The position numbers and the translations under genes were made by a program. Below are positions 1 to 9,074 of a stretch of DNA of 64,000 nucleotides, one piece after another (within the stretch, counting starts at the first letter, position 1; each line of letters begins with the position of its first letter). The stretch lies in the NCBI GenBank assembly GCA_024641095.1, contig JAHEDR010000002.1, forward strand, positions 248,001 to 312,000, read 5' to 3'. A model generated the notes under the pieces. The model did no database searches, was not told the DNA's origin, and saw only the letters and a program-made list of their open reading frames with translations. The stretch comes from Rhodoluna sp. Lineage in GTDB: Bacteria > Actinomycetota > Actinomycetes > Actinomycetales > Microbacteriaceae.

Positions 1-2
1 TT

Positions 3-578
3 GACGACGAGCACGCGCCAAAGCCAAAGACCGCATCTTTGTTTAAGAGCATGAGTCCTGAGACTTTCACTCTTGAAGATGCAATCAAGCTACTTTCATT
101 GCCACGTGTGATCGGCCAAGACCCAGAGTCTGGCATTGACATCACAGCGCAAAACGGAAAGTTTGGCCCTTACATGTTGAAGGGAAAGGAATCTCGTTCT
201 TTGCAGACTGAGGATCAAATTTTCGAACTTGATCTAGCTGGCGCACTTGAGATTTTTGCTCAGCCTAAGTACGGCGGCCGCAGAACTGCAGCTACTCCTC
301 TAAAGGAATTTGGCGAAGATCCGGCATCGGGTTTGGCAGTTGTTGCGAAGTCAGGTCAGTTTGGTTTGTACGTTACCGACGGCGCAGTGAACGCAACTGT
401 GCCTAAGGACGAAAACCTTGAAGAGATGACTGCGGACACCGCATTTGAACTTTTGGCGATTCGTCGCGAGAAGTTGGGTCTAGAGCCAGGCGAGGCACCT
501 GCCAAAGCGGGTAAGCCAAAGAAGAAGATTGCCAGCACAACCAAGGTTGTAAAAGCGGGAACCAGAAAGAAAAAGTAA
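3..578 (+). CDS. topA: DNA topoisomerase I, C-terminal part (5' end outside window)
   Basis: The reading frame is open from base 3, so the gene starts before the window. What remains is the C-terminal tail of type IA topoisomerase I, which relaxes negatively supercoiled DNA. Two successive repeats of the topoisomerase C-terminal type are visible, each with a 'DP.SG....A..G.FG.Y' pattern (around DPESGIDITAQNGKFGPY and DPASGLAVVAKSGQFGLY), followed by a Lys-rich tail (GKPKKK, GTRKKK) typical of actinobacterial TopA. The catalytic Toprim and Tyr domains lie upstream. The stop codon overlaps the tmk ATG by one base (TAATG), suggesting translational coupling. Confidence 0.93.
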   Translation, partial: DDEHAPKPKTASLFKSMSPETFTLEDAIKLLSLPRVIGQDPESGIDITAQNGKFGPYMLKGKESRSLQTEDQIFELDLAGALEIFAQPKYGGRRTAATPLKEFGEDPASGLAVVAKSGQFGLYVTDGAVNATVPKDENLEEMTADTAFELLAIRREKLGLEPGEAPAKAGKPKKKIASTTKVVKAGTRKKK

Positions 579-1198
579 TGTCTGGTTTGTTCATTTCGTT
601 TGAGGGCATTGATGGGGTTGGCAAGTCAACTCAAATTGATCTGCTCGAAAAACACTTGAGCCAACTTGGTCGAAAAACTCTTCGCAGTTTTGAACCGGGT
701 GGAACTGAGCTTGGTCAAGAAATTCGCAACATGCTTTTGCACCGTAAGGGTCAGTTGGGTGCGAGGGCCGAAGCGTTGTTATTTGCTGCCGATCGCGCAC
801 ACCACAGTGACACCAAGGTAAAGCCAGCTCTGGCCGAGGGCATTGATGTGATTCTTGATCGCTACCTAGATTCATCGGTTGCATATCAGGGTGTGGGCCG
901 CGATCTTGATGCCAAACAGATTCGCGATCTTTCGTTGTTTGCCGTGCAGGGCTTGCTGCCAAACCTCACCATCTTGCTTGACATGGATGCTGCTGCCGCA
1001 CTTGCCCGCCGTGACAAGACCGGTAACGAACCCGACCGCCTAGAGAGCGAGAAAGTTGAGTTCTTTGAGGCGGTTCGCCAGGGTTACCTGAAGCTGGCCG
1101 CAGCAGAGCCGGAACGATTCTTTGTTGTAGATGCCAGCCAGGGCATTGAGCAGATGGCCGAGTTGATTCGCGCCCGCGTTGACGAGCTGTTGAAGTGA
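578..1198 (+). CDS. tmk: Thymidylate kinase (dTMP kinase)
   Basis: Phosphorylates dTMP to dTDP in the cytoplasm for dTTP synthesis. The 206-residue length is normal for the family. Visible motifs: P-loop GIDGVGKST at residues 10-18, FEPGGT at 38-43 and the DRY substrate motif at 94-96 followed by LDSSVAYQG. The ATG overlaps the topA stop and the 3' end overlaps holB by four bases (GTGA), so topA-tmk-holB is a tightly coupled replication/nucleotide operon, an order common in actinobacteria. Confidence 0.96.
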   Translation: MSGLFISFEGIDGVGKSTQIDLLEKHLSQLGRKTLRSFEPGGTELGQEIRNMLLHRKGQLGARAEALLFAADRAHHSDTKVKPALAEGIDVILDRYLDSSVAYQGVGRDLDAKQIRDLSLFAVQGLLPNLTILLDMDAAAALARRDKTGNEPDRLESEKVEFFEAVRQGYLKLAAAEPERFFVVDASQGIEQMAELIRARVDELLK

Positions 1199-2367
1199 GC
1201 ACCGCGGTAGATCTAAAAAATGCGGCACCGGTTTGGGCTGAGTTGCTTGGCCAGCCCGAGGCTATTGGTCAACTAGAAATTGCAATTCGTGGCAAAGCCG
1301 ATGGCGTTTATCACGCTTGGCTAATCACTGGGCCGCCAGGGTCTGGCCGCTCGAACATGGCACACGCATTTGCCACCGCACTGCTTTGTGAAAAAAACGG
1401 TTGCGGCGAATGCAAGAGCTGCCTCATGGCAGCAGCTGGTAGCCACCCCGATATTTCTACCCTGGCAACAGAGCGCGTTCAGATTTCTATTGACGAAGTT
1501 CGCGAACTGGTAGCCAGCTCACAATTTGGTGGCTCGCTAGGCAAGTACCGCATCATGATCATTGAAGATGCCGATCGCATGCAAGAGCGTTCATCGAATG
1601 TTTTGTTGAAGGCACTTGAAGAGCCGCCTGCCGGAACAATCTGGTTGCTGTGTGCACCGTCTGAAGCAGATATGCTGCCAACCATTCGCTCGCGCGTTCG
1701 CCGCGTTGGATTAAAGGTGCCGGCAGTTGAAGAGGTTGCGCGAATTCTGATTGAGCGCGATGGCGTGGAAAGTAAGCTGGCCCACCAGGTTGCCGCCGAG
1801 GCACAGAGTCACATTGGTATGGCTAAACGTTTGGCCACAAGTTCAGAGGCAAGAAGCCGCCGCCGCGAAACTCTAATGGCTGCACTTGCAATTAATGGCG
1901 TGACCTCTGCAGTTAACACCGCGGAGCGTTGGTTAGACATTGCCAAGAAAGATGCCGAGGCACTAACCACCGAGCGCGATGACGAAGAAAAAACCGCGAT
2001 GATGCGCTCATTGGGTTTACAGCCTGGTGATGCAATTCCGGCGAATCTGAAAGCCGATATTCGCGCGCTCGAAGAGGGCCAAAAGCGCAGAGCCACTAGA
2101 AGCGTTCGCGACGGCCTTGACCGAATTTTGGTAGACCTGCTTTCTTTGTATCGCGATGTGCTCACAGTGCAGATTTCGGCAAACGTTTCGTTGGTGAACG
2201 AAGACCTGAGAAGCGGAATTACAGAAACCGCCACGGCAACTACACCGGCCGAAACCATTCACAAACTTGAGGCAATTGCCGAGGCCAGAATTCGCATTGA
2301 TTCAAACGTGCGCGACTTGATGGTGCTTGAATCACTTGCGGTGCAGCTTCGCCGAAAGAGCGCTTAA
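1195..2367 (+). CDS. holB: DNA polymerase III subunit delta'
   Basis: Clamp-loader subunit of the replicative polymerase. GTG start inside the end of tmk. A P-loop-like sequence GPPGSGRSN lies at residues 46-54 with Arg where ATPases have Lys; delta' is known not to hydrolyse ATP, so this is expected. A zinc module with Cys at about 65, 70, 73 and 76 follows, then an AAA+ core with SRVRR (sensor-like) and an alpha-helical C-terminal collar region. Length 390 residues is normal for actinobacteria. The stop codon is directly followed by the start codon of the next gene. Confidence 0.93.
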   Translation: MSTAVDLKNAAPVWAELLGQPEAIGQLEIAIRGKADGVYHAWLITGPPGSGRSNMAHAFATALLCEKNGCGECKSCLMAAAGSHPDISTLATERVQISIDEVRELVASSQFGGSLGKYRIMIIEDADRMQERSSNVLLKALEEPPAGTIWLLCAPSEADMLPTIRSRVRRVGLKVPAVEEVARILIERDGVESKLAHQVAAEAQSHIGMAKRLATSSEARSRRRETLMAALAINGVTSAVNTAERWLDIAKKDAEALTTERDDEEKTAMMRSLGLQPGDAIPANLKADIRALEEGQKRRATRSVRDGLDRILVDLLSLYRDVLTVQISANVSLVNEDLRSGITETATATTPAETIHKLEAIAEARIRIDSNVRDLMVLESLAVQLRRKSA

Positions 2368-3912
2368 TTGCGAAAGCACTATTTGCGTGCGGCTTTGGTA
2401 ACCGCTCTTGCCCTTTTGACCAGCATTAGTCTTGCCGCTTGTGACCTAGCCGCCTTGCCTGTTGCCGGACCACAGCCTGTTGCCGATGCAAGTGTGGCGG
2501 CCGAATTTCAGCCTTTCTATACCCAGCAAGTTAGCTGGAGTAGTTGCGGCGGCGAAAAAACATATTGCGCAACCATTGAGGTACCGGCCGACTGGAGCGA
2601 CCCAAGCGGGGAGCGCCTAAAACTTGCAGTTGCCTATCACCAGGCCACAAATGCAAAACCACTTGGCTCGGTAATTTTTAATCCGGGTGGACCAGGGTCT
2701 TCTGGTGTGGATTGGATTAAGAATTCAATTGATCAACTAGCCACCAAGGAATTGCGTGCGAGTTACAACATGGTTGGTTTTGACCCTCGCGGAGTTGGCG
2801 AGAGCGAGCCACTTATTAAATGTCTGTCAGCTAAAGACAACGATGAGTTTTTGTATGGCGACGCCGGTTTAGTTTTGGGTTCGGCAGCTGACATTGCCGA
2901 CACTAAAAGAAGAGTTAAAAAATTCACCGATGCCTGCGTGGCAAATACCGGAAAGAACCTGGCGTTTGTTGACACCGTGTCGGCGGCAAAAGACCTAGAT
3001 GTCATTCGTGCAATCTTTGGTGAAGAGAAGATTAATTACCTGGGCTACAGCTACGGAACTTACCTGGGTGCAACCTACGCACAACTATTTACAAAGCGTG
3101 TTGGACATATGGTGCTGGATGGCGCCATTAATCCTCTGGTTAGCGATGCCGAGCAAAACGTTTTACAACTTAAAGGTTTTGACCAGGCATTGAAGAATTA
3201 CTTGACCAGCTGTTTAGAAAATAGCGATTGCCCATTCAACGGATCTGTTGCAGATGCCGAAAAACAAATTGCAAGGTTATTGCGCTCACTCGAATTAAAG
3301 GCGCTGCCTACCGATTCAGATCGTGAACTAACCATTTGGGGTGCGGTAACCGGAATCATCATGCCTCTCTACAGCGCATCGTGGTGGCCGGCACTTAATC
3401 AAGGTTTTCAAGAAGCACTCAATGGTGATGGCACCACACTTTTGGAACTTGCCGATAACTACAACGAGCGAAACGAAGACGGCACCTACGCAAGTAACCT
3501 CATGGAAGCAAACGTGGCCATCTCTTGTCTTGATTCTCGCCAGCCGGCCGACGAAGCATCTATGCGAAAGCAGAATGAGCTTGTGGTTGCAGCAAGTCCA
3601 ACCCTTGGCCGCTACTGGCAGTTTGGTGCTCTTGCCTGTGCGCAGTGGCCGTACCCGGTTGCCGATCACCCAAAGACTTATCGGGCTGCAGGTTCTGCTC
3701 CAATCGTTGTGGTTGGTACAACCGGTGACCCGGCTACGCCTTATTCGCAGGCGGTTGACTTGGCCAATGACGTCTTAGAGAACGGCTATCTGGTCACCTT
3801 TAATGGCGAGGGGCACACGGCTTATGGGCAAGACAATGCCTGTGTTAATAAGGCCGTGGATGCCTATTTCATCAAAAATGTGGTGCCCAACGAAGACCCA
3901 AACTGCGGTTAA
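2368..3912 (+). CDS. Secreted alpha/beta-hydrolase lipoprotein, S33/TAP-like peptidase
   Basis: Likely exported serine aminopeptidase of the tripeptidyl-aminopeptidase-like S33 family, 514 residues. TTG start abuts the holB stop with no spacer. A lipoprotein signal peptide with lipobox SLAAC puts the lipidated Cys at residue 25. The alpha/beta-hydrolase core shows the oxyanion segment NPGGPGSSG, the nucleophile elbow GYSYG (Ser228), acidic residue in TTGDPATPY (Asp454) and His in GEGHTAYG (His483). The C-terminal third matches the TAP-like domain with conserved Cys residues. Probable role: trimming peptides outside the membrane for uptake. Substrate specificity cannot be read from sequence. 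Confidence 0.85.
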   Translation: MRKHYLRAALVTALALLTSISLAACDLAALPVAGPQPVADASVAAEFQPFYTQQVSWSSCGGEKTYCATIEVPADWSDPSGERLKLAVAYHQATNAKPLGSVIFNPGGPGSSGVDWIKNSIDQLATKELRASYNMVGFDPRGVGESEPLIKCLSAKDNDEFLYGDAGLVLGSAADIADTKRRVKKFTDACVANTGKNLAFVDTVSAAKDLDVIRAIFGEEKINYLGYSYGTYLGATYAQLFTKRVGHMVLDGAINPLVSDAEQNVLQLKGFDQALKNYLTSCLENSDCPFNGSVADAEKQIARLLRSLELKALPTDSDRELTIWGAVTGIIMPLYSASWWPALNQGFQEALNGDGTTLLELADNYNERNEDGTYASNLMEANVAISCLDSRQPADEASMRKQNELVVAASPTLGRYWQFGALACAQWPYPVADHPKTYRAAGSAPIVVVGTTGDPATPYSQAVDLANDVLENGYLVTFNGEGHTAYGQDNACVNKAVDAYFIKNVVPNEDPNCG

Positions 3913-3949
3913 ATAACCACCCCATAACGAATTGGTAACGCGGGGAATA

Positions 3950-4054
3950 ATCGGAAATTCGTTCTAGCTGCATGGCTAGGCTCGGAATCAGAGTGCGAAA
4001 GCGCCCTGAACCTGGCAATGGTGCCAGAGTTCTCTTTTTGGACATTGGAGTTCG
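3950..4054 (+). other. Candidate structured 5' leader of the DUF485-actP operon
   Basis: Between the peptidase gene and DUF485 there are two perfect hairpins: CTAGC/GCTAG at 3964-3968/3975-3979 (6-base loop) and CTGGCA/TGCCAG at 4012-4017/4022-4027 (4-base loop), with a GCG/CGC mini-stem between them. I do not recognise a known riboswitch class. A 28-codon open frame also runs from ATG 3972 to a TGA that overlaps the DUF485 ATG, so a coupled leader peptide is an alternative. It has no visible ribosome site. Confidence 0.35.
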
Positions 4055-4381
4055 ATGAGTTCGAAGAACGAACAGGTCTGGTCAGACACACAAGCCAGCC
4101 CTGAGTTCCAGGATTTGAAGCGAAAGTTTAGGGGCTTTGCTTTTCCCCTTACCGTAGCCTTCCTGGTTTGGTATTTCCTTTACGTAATCCTCACTGCATT
4201 CGCACGTGAATGGGTTAGCACACCTGTTGTAGGCAACATCAACATTGCTTTCATTCTTGGTTTGCTCCAGTTCGCAACAACATTCCTGATCATGTGGCTT
4301 TACGAGCGCCACTCTTCACACTCGCTTGATGGTCCTTCGGACGCACTGCGCGACAAGGTAGACAAGGAGCTTGCTAAGTGA
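4055..4381 (+). CDS. DUF485 family small membrane protein
   Basis: A 108-residue protein with two hydrophobic segments (about residues 27-50 and 63-85), a soluble N-terminus and a charged C-terminal tail: the DUF485/YjcH layout. YjcH-type proteins are encoded with acetate/solute symporters, as here. Start supported by GGAG at 4047-4050. Its stop overlaps the symporter GTG by four bases, so the two are translationally coupled. Function presumably accessory to the symporter; the mechanism is unknown. Confidence 0.88.
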   Translation: MSSKNEQVWSDTQASPEFQDLKRKFRGFAFPLTVAFLVWYFLYVILTAFAREWVSTPVVGNINIAFILGLLQFATTFLIMWLYERHSSHSLDGPSDALRDKVDKELAK

Positions 4382-6162
4382 GTTCATCAATGTTGAGCAC
4401 AATTCTGTTTATTGCCTTCGTGGCATTCACTCTTGTTTTGGTATTCCGTGCGGGGCGCTCAAACAAGAAGTCATCTGACTTCTACGACGGTGGAGGTAGC
4501 TTCTCAGGTTTCCAGAACGGTCTAGCTATTGCCGGTGACTACATGTCGGCAGCTTCGTTCTTGGGTATCGCGGGAACGATTGCGTTGTTTGGTTACGACG
4601 GCTTCCTATACTCAATTGGTTTCTTGGTTGCGTGGTTGGTTGCGCTGTTGCTCATTGCCGAGCCACTTCGTAACTCTGGCCGCTTCACCATGGGTGACGT
4701 TCTTGCATTCCGCATGAAGCAGCGCCCGGTTCGTGGTGCAGCTGCAACCTCAACACTCGTAGTTTCAATCTTCTACCTAATGGCTCAGATGGTTGGTGCT
4801 GGTGCTTTGGTTTCACTATTGCTAGGCATTAGTGACCCAAGCGCTAAGAACTGGATCATCGGTGGCGTTGGTATTTTGATGATCATCTACGTAACCGTTG
4901 GTGGTATGAAGGGCACAACTTACGTTCAGATCGTAAAGGCGTTCCTTTTGATGACCGGTGCGATCTTGATGACCGTGATGGTGTTGTGGCACTTTGGCTT
5001 CAACGTTTCAGATCTTCTAGGTGCTGCACGTGATGCATCTGGTAAGGGTGACGCGTTCTTGCAGCCGGGTCTGAAGTTCGGTAAAGACATCATTGACCCA
5101 GTGACTATGGCAATTGACCCAGTGAAGACCTTGGTTAGCAAGCTAGACCTTATCTCTCTAGGTATGGCGCTTGTTCTTGGTACCGCTGGTCTGCCTCACA
5201 TCCTGATTCGTTTCTACACCGTTCCTACTTCAAAGGCTGCTCGTAAGTCTGTGAACTGGGCTATCGGTAACATCGGTGCTTTCTACCTGATGACAATCGC
5301 TCTTGGTTTTGGTGCTGCTGCTCTTGTGAGCCGCGTTACCTTGCTTCGCGGTTTCAAGGTTGACCTAAACGGATGTTTGATTGACGCTAAGGGTGCTGCA
5401 ATCGTTAACGGCGATGTAGCTTGTACTCCGCTTGACCACGTGAAGGACCTAACTCCAGAGCTAAAGGCTCTGCTAGTTCCTGTGGACCCATCAGGTAACG
5501 TTGCGGCTCCTCAGCTTGCACAGTTCCTTGGTGGCGGTGAAGGTACAACCGGTGGTGCCGTGATGCTTGCAGTTATTGGTGCAATTGCATTCGCAACCAT
5601 CCTTGCTGTTGTTGCTGGTCTAACTTTGGCTAGCTCTTCATCATTCGCACACGACTTGTACGCAAACGTAATCAAGCGCGGTAACGCCACAGCTGAGCAG
5701 GAAGTTCGCGTTGCGAAGATCTCTGCAGTAGTTATTGGTGGAATCTCGATCTTGCTTGCAATTGGTGCACAGGGTCTGAACGTGGCGTTCCTCGTGGCTA
5801 TCGCATTCGCGATTGCTGCATCGGGTAACTTGCCAGCAGTTCTGTACTCACTGTTCTGGAAGAACTTCAACACCCGTGGTGCCGTTTGGTCAATCTACGG
5901 TGGTTTGTTCTCAGCAGTGATCCTGTTGGTGTTCTCACCAAACGTGACTGGTCTACCTACCAGCCTTATCCCGTTGGTTGAAGGCGGAGTTCGCTTTGAC
6001 TTCTTCCCACTAGCAAACCCAGGTCTAGTTTCAATTCCACTCGGATTCCTATTCGGATGGCTTGGAACTATCACTTCAAACGAGCGCAACCTAGCTAAGT
6101 ACGCTGAGCTAGAAGTTCGTTCGATGACCGGTGCTGCTATCGGCAAGGCTGTTCAGCACTAA
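4378..6162 (+). CDS. actP: Solute:sodium symporter, ActP-like cation/acetate symporter
   Basis: Inner-membrane SSS-family symporter of 594 residues with about 13 hydrophobic segments. The N-terminal signature region (FYDGGGSFSGFQNGLAIAGDYMSAASFLGIAG) and the pairing with DUF485 match ActP-type monocarboxylate carriers. An extra loop of about 60 residues after residue 320 carries two Cys residues and is predicted to sit between membrane spans. Codon choice is strongly biased (Ser mostly TCA), suggesting high expression. Substrate (acetate, pyruvate or another short acid) is inferred from family, not proven. A strong terminator follows. Confidence 0.88.
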   Translation: MSSSMLSTILFIAFVAFTLVLVFRAGRSNKKSSDFYDGGGSFSGFQNGLAIAGDYMSAASFLGIAGTIALFGYDGFLYSIGFLVAWLVALLLIAEPLRNSGRFTMGDVLAFRMKQRPVRGAAATSTLVVSIFYLMAQMVGAGALVSLLLGISDPSAKNWIIGGVGILMIIYVTVGGMKGTTYVQIVKAFLLMTGAILMTVMVLWHFGFNVSDLLGAARDASGKGDAFLQPGLKFGKDIIDPVTMAIDPVKTLVSKLDLISLGMALVLGTAGLPHILIRFYTVPTSKAARKSVNWAIGNIGAFYLMTIALGFGAAALVSRVTLLRGFKVDLNGCLIDAKGAAIVNGDVACTPLDHVKDLTPELKALLVPVDPSGNVAAPQLAQFLGGGEGTTGGAVMLAVIGAIAFATILAVVAGLTLASSSSFAHDLYANVIKRGNATAEQEVRVAKISAVVIGGISILLAIGAQGLNVAFLVAIAFAIAASGNLPAVLYSLFWKNFNTRGAVWSIYGGLFSAVILLVFSPNVTGLPTSLIPLVEGGVRFDFFPLANPGLVSIPLGFLFGWLGTITSNERNLAKYAELEVRSMTGAAIGKAVQH

Positions 6163-6170
6163 TCAGTTCA

Positions 6171-6210
6171 ATTAGAAAACCCCCGGTCAATTGGCCGGGG
6201 GTTTTCTAAT
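6171..6210. terminator. Intrinsic terminator between actP and the convergent small gene
   Basis: Perfect 16-base inverted repeat (6171-6186 with 6195-6210) with a CCCCCGG/CCGGGGG core flanked by AAAA and TTTT tracts. The symmetry allows termination from both sides, fitting convergent genes. Confidence 0.92.
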
Positions 6211-6220
6211 TGTTTGAAAC

Positions 6221-6588
6221 TTACTGAGTCAGTGCCAGAAAAAGTGCAATAAAGATGCCAACGAAAATTGCTGGGGTTAAGAACTTCACCACGTGCATCC
6301 ACACGCTCTGCTTCAAAATGGTTTCAGCAAGTGCTGATTTTGCCTTTAGTGCTGAAATATCGCGAGCAATTGCCTGGGCTTCGTTTGCTGCCTGAATTCG
6401 GCAAGAGCGCCAAGAATTCCCGAGGCAAGCAGAATGCCAAGCACCGACCAAATAGCAAACTGACCCGATTCGCGCACCTGCTGAATAAGTCCAGCCGTGG
6501 TGATTAGCAGAAAGGTTGGCGCCAGCTGGGCAATGATTATTTGCTGACGAGATTTTTGCCAAAGGCGGATTAGTTCAAGTTCATTCAT
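6221..6588 (-). pseudogene. Small membrane protein gene interrupted by a frameshift
   Basis: A 5' part starts at ATG 6588 behind a strong AAGGAG and encodes two hydrophobic segments (LAPTFLLITTAGLI and FAIWSVLGILLASGILGAL). That frame then runs off into a short unrelated tail ending near 6346. A second frame, displaced as if one base had been deleted, takes over near 6385-6400 with a helical segment (ANEAQAIARDISALKAKSAL) and a final membrane span ending at 6221. Joined, they give a sensible protein of about 122 residues with three spans. There is no long homopolymer at the junction. It may be a real mutation, a sequencing error or, less likely, programmed frameshifting. Function unknown. Confidence 0.65.
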
Positions 6589-6634
6589 GGTTGACTCCTT
6601 GAGTAGGCGATGACTAAAGATTAGGCGAGAAACT

Positions 6635-7588
6635 TTGATTCAACGGGATACCCGCAACACCGCTGGTAGAAATAACGCTTTGCAAGAGGCTCTCTCTAAG
6701 AAATTTCGCCGACTGCTATCTGGAGATCCGAATGGAGTCCCGCCTTGGCTTGATGTAATTGCGGCAGGCGATGAAGCTGGTTTCTTTTTGCCAACCGACG
6801 CCCCATGGGTAGTGCATGCAGATTTTGGAACCCTGGTTGGCGGAATTCGCGCTCTGCTGATGCAGGCGCTGCACCCGGGCTCGCTTACCGGCGTGAAGAA
6901 TCACTCTCGTTATGAAAGTGACCCGCTTGGCCGATTGGCCGGAACAATTCGTTGGCTCACCATCACAACTTTTGGATCTAAGACCGCGGTGGCAAACGAG
7001 GCGGGTCGCGTTAATCGTTTGCACACTCGCGTGACGGGCGAGTACACCAAGGGCACCGGTCAAACAGTTCCTTATAAGGCTGCCGACCAAGACCTATTGC
7101 TTTGGGTCCACATTGCTTTCATGGAATCATTCCTGGTGGCCCACCAGATGTATGCATCAAGGGCAATTCCAACCGGAGGTTTCGCAACCGGAGCCGATAA
7201 CTATGTTTCGCAGTGGAGTGTCTCGGTTGAGCCTTTGGGATTAACCAAGTGCCCAATGTCTGAGCAAGAAATGCAAGATGCAATTTCATTCATACATGCG
7301 CAGGGTTTACTCGCGGCAACGGCCGATACCGCACAGGTAGTTGAGTTCATTAGGAATCCGCCATTGCCGACGTTGGCCAAGCCTATTTATCGGTTGTTGT
7401 TTGATGCAGCAGTGGTTTCGCTGAGGCCTGAATTTAGACAGATGCTTGGTCTGAAGGCAAAACCGGTTTGGTTGATTAAGCCACTTGCTCGTGGGGTGCT
7501 TAGGTTTATGCGAACCGCGATTGGCCCCGAAAGCCCTATTGAAGATGGCGCCAAAGCAAGACTCAAGCGAATTGGGGTTTTGGCTTAA
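6635..7588 (+). CDS. DUF2236 (MpaB/Lcp-like) family protein
   Basis: 317 residues, TTG start (the upstream ATG at 6610 is closed by an in-frame stop). The family includes the haem-dependent fungal MpaB oxygenase and latex-clearing protein. Visible family features are the early LMQALHPGSLTGV..HSRY segment, GRLAGT and the helix LLWVHIAFMESFLVAHQMY, which carries conserved acidic/His residues. A haem-linked oxidase or oxygenase role is family knowledge; the substrate is unknown. It stands alone between a small membrane gene and the potassium system. Confidence 0.8.
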   Translation: MIQRDTRNTAGRNNALQEALSKKFRRLLSGDPNGVPPWLDVIAAGDEAGFFLPTDAPWVVHADFGTLVGGIRALLMQALHPGSLTGVKNHSRYESDPLGRLAGTIRWLTITTFGSKTAVANEAGRVNRLHTRVTGEYTKGTGQTVPYKAADQDLLLWVHIAFMESFLVAHQMYASRAIPTGGFATGADNYVSQWSVSVEPLGLTKCPMSEQEMQDAISFIHAQGLLAATADTAQVVEFIRNPPLPTLAKPIYRLLFDAAVVSLRPEFRQMLGLKAKPVWLIKPLARGVLRFMRTAIGPESPIEDGAKARLKRIGVLA

Positions 7589-7660
7589 AACCTCGGATTG
7601 CCCTTGCACCACTAAAGGTGAGGAGTAGGCTGTTGGATGGCTCTGGAAGGGGTTCAATCA

Positions 7661-9034
7661 ATGTCTAGCCGCAAGGGCTTACATCCCACTCAGGTGGTTG
7701 CAGGTGCGTTTACCGCACTCATTCTGCTAGGCACATTCCTACTTACCCTGCCAATCGCCACAAACAGCGGTAAATCTACGTCATTCATGGATGCTCTGTT
7801 TACTGCTACCTCGGCCACAACAGTTACCGGTCTTTCCACACTCAATGTTGAAGAACACTGGAACCTTTTTGGTCACGTCGTAATTGGCGCGCTGATTGAA
7901 ATCGGCGGATTCGGAATTGTTGGTTTTGCCAGCCTGGTTGCCATCTTGCTTGAGGGCAAGGTTTCGCTTAAAAACAGAATGCTTACCAGCTCAGAAGCCG
8001 GAGCAATAGCTTCTAACATCCGTGGACTTCTGTTCAACGTTTTGAAGATCATGTTGTTCTTCCAGGCGCTGTTGTTCATATTCCTTTTTGTGCGATTCAT
8101 CACCGAGTATCACTACGAGTGGAACAAGGCCTTGGGGCATGGTGTGTTCCACGCCATGTCTGCTTTCAACAACGCCGGCTTCGCGCTTTATGCCGACAAC
8201 ATGATTGGCTTCGCCCGCGATGGCTGGATTCTGATTCCGGTATTCATGACAGTTTTTATTGCCAGCGTTGGGTTTCCTACAATCGTGGAGATTCGCGATC
8301 GCCTGCGCCTAAAGATGGCACCGATTTTGCGCCGCACCGAGAATTACACAATGCCAGAACAGTGGTCGCTGAATTCACGCATCACTCTTTGGGGTAGCTT
8401 CGTGCTTTTGGTTGGCGGAGCAGTCATGCTTGGAATTCTTGAGTGGAATAATCCAAAAACTTTTGGACCACTGCCTTGGTGGGACAAGATCTTTGACAGC
8501 ATATTTGCTTCAGTAATGCCGCGCACCGCCGGTTTCAACTCGGTAGACGTAACTCAGATGCACCCTAGCTCGTGGCTGATTTCAGACATTCTTATGTTCG
8601 TTGGTGGTGCGAGTGTTTCAACATCCGGTGGTATAAAGATTGGTACCGCGGTGGTTTTGTTTTACATTGTGTACACCGAGGTTCGCGGCGAGACCGCGGT
8701 AAACATTGGAAACCGCCGCCTGCCTCGCTCCATGCAGCGCCAGGCTTTGACAATTGTGACAATCACATCATTTGTAATCGTGGGTGCAAGCATGTTGCTT
8801 CGCTTGACCACTCCTTTTACTCTGGATCAAATTCTTTACTTGGTCTTCTCTGCAGTAGGTACCGTTGGCCTAGATCCTGGAATTGTGTCTAGCCTTCCAG
8901 AGGCAGATAAGTTACTGGTTTGTCTACTAATGCTCTTTGGTCGTCTGGGACCAATCGTGGTGGCAACATCAATTGCCCTGCGAAGAACTCGCAGACACTT
9001 TGAGTACCCAAAGGAACGCCCACTAATCGGCTAA
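7661..9034 (+). CDS. ktrB: TrkH/KtrB-family potassium uptake membrane subunit
   Basis: Membrane subunit of a K+ transporter, 457 residues from this start. Four pore-loop repeats carry the selectivity-filter glycines: ATTVTGLS, NNAGFA, RTAGFNS and GTVGLDPG. The chosen ATG at 7661 has GGAAGGGG eight bases upstream; an in-frame ATG at 7637 would add eight residues and is a weaker alternative with AGGAG 11 bases upstream. The next gene is the RCK regulatory subunit, completing a Ktr-type system that imports K+ for osmotic and pH control. Confidence 0.92.
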   Translation: MSSRKGLHPTQVVAGAFTALILLGTFLLTLPIATNSGKSTSFMDALFTATSATTVTGLSTLNVEEHWNLFGHVVIGALIEIGGFGIVGFASLVAILLEGKVSLKNRMLTSSEAGAIASNIRGLLFNVLKIMLFFQALLFIFLFVRFITEYHYEWNKALGHGVFHAMSAFNNAGFALYADNMIGFARDGWILIPVFMTVFIASVGFPTIVEIRDRLRLKMAPILRRTENYTMPEQWSLNSRITLWGSFVLLVGGAVMLGILEWNNPKTFGPLPWWDKIFDSIFASVMPRTAGFNSVDVTQMHPSSWLISDILMFVGGASVSTSGGIKIGTAVVLFYIVYTEVRGETAVNIGNRRLPRSMQRQALTIVTITSFVIVGASMLLRLTTPFTLDQILYLVFSAVGTVGLDPGIVSSLPEADKLLVCLLMLFGRLGPIVVATSIALRRTRRHFEYPKERPLIG

Positions 9035-9074
9035 TCAGACTAGTGTTTTAGTAGTAAACGAAAGGGTTAAAGCC

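Noticed and set aside
1195-1360. Loss of the Walker A lysine in HolB as a defect
   Set aside because: Delta' subunits are known not to hydrolyse ATP, so Arg in this position is not evidence of decay.
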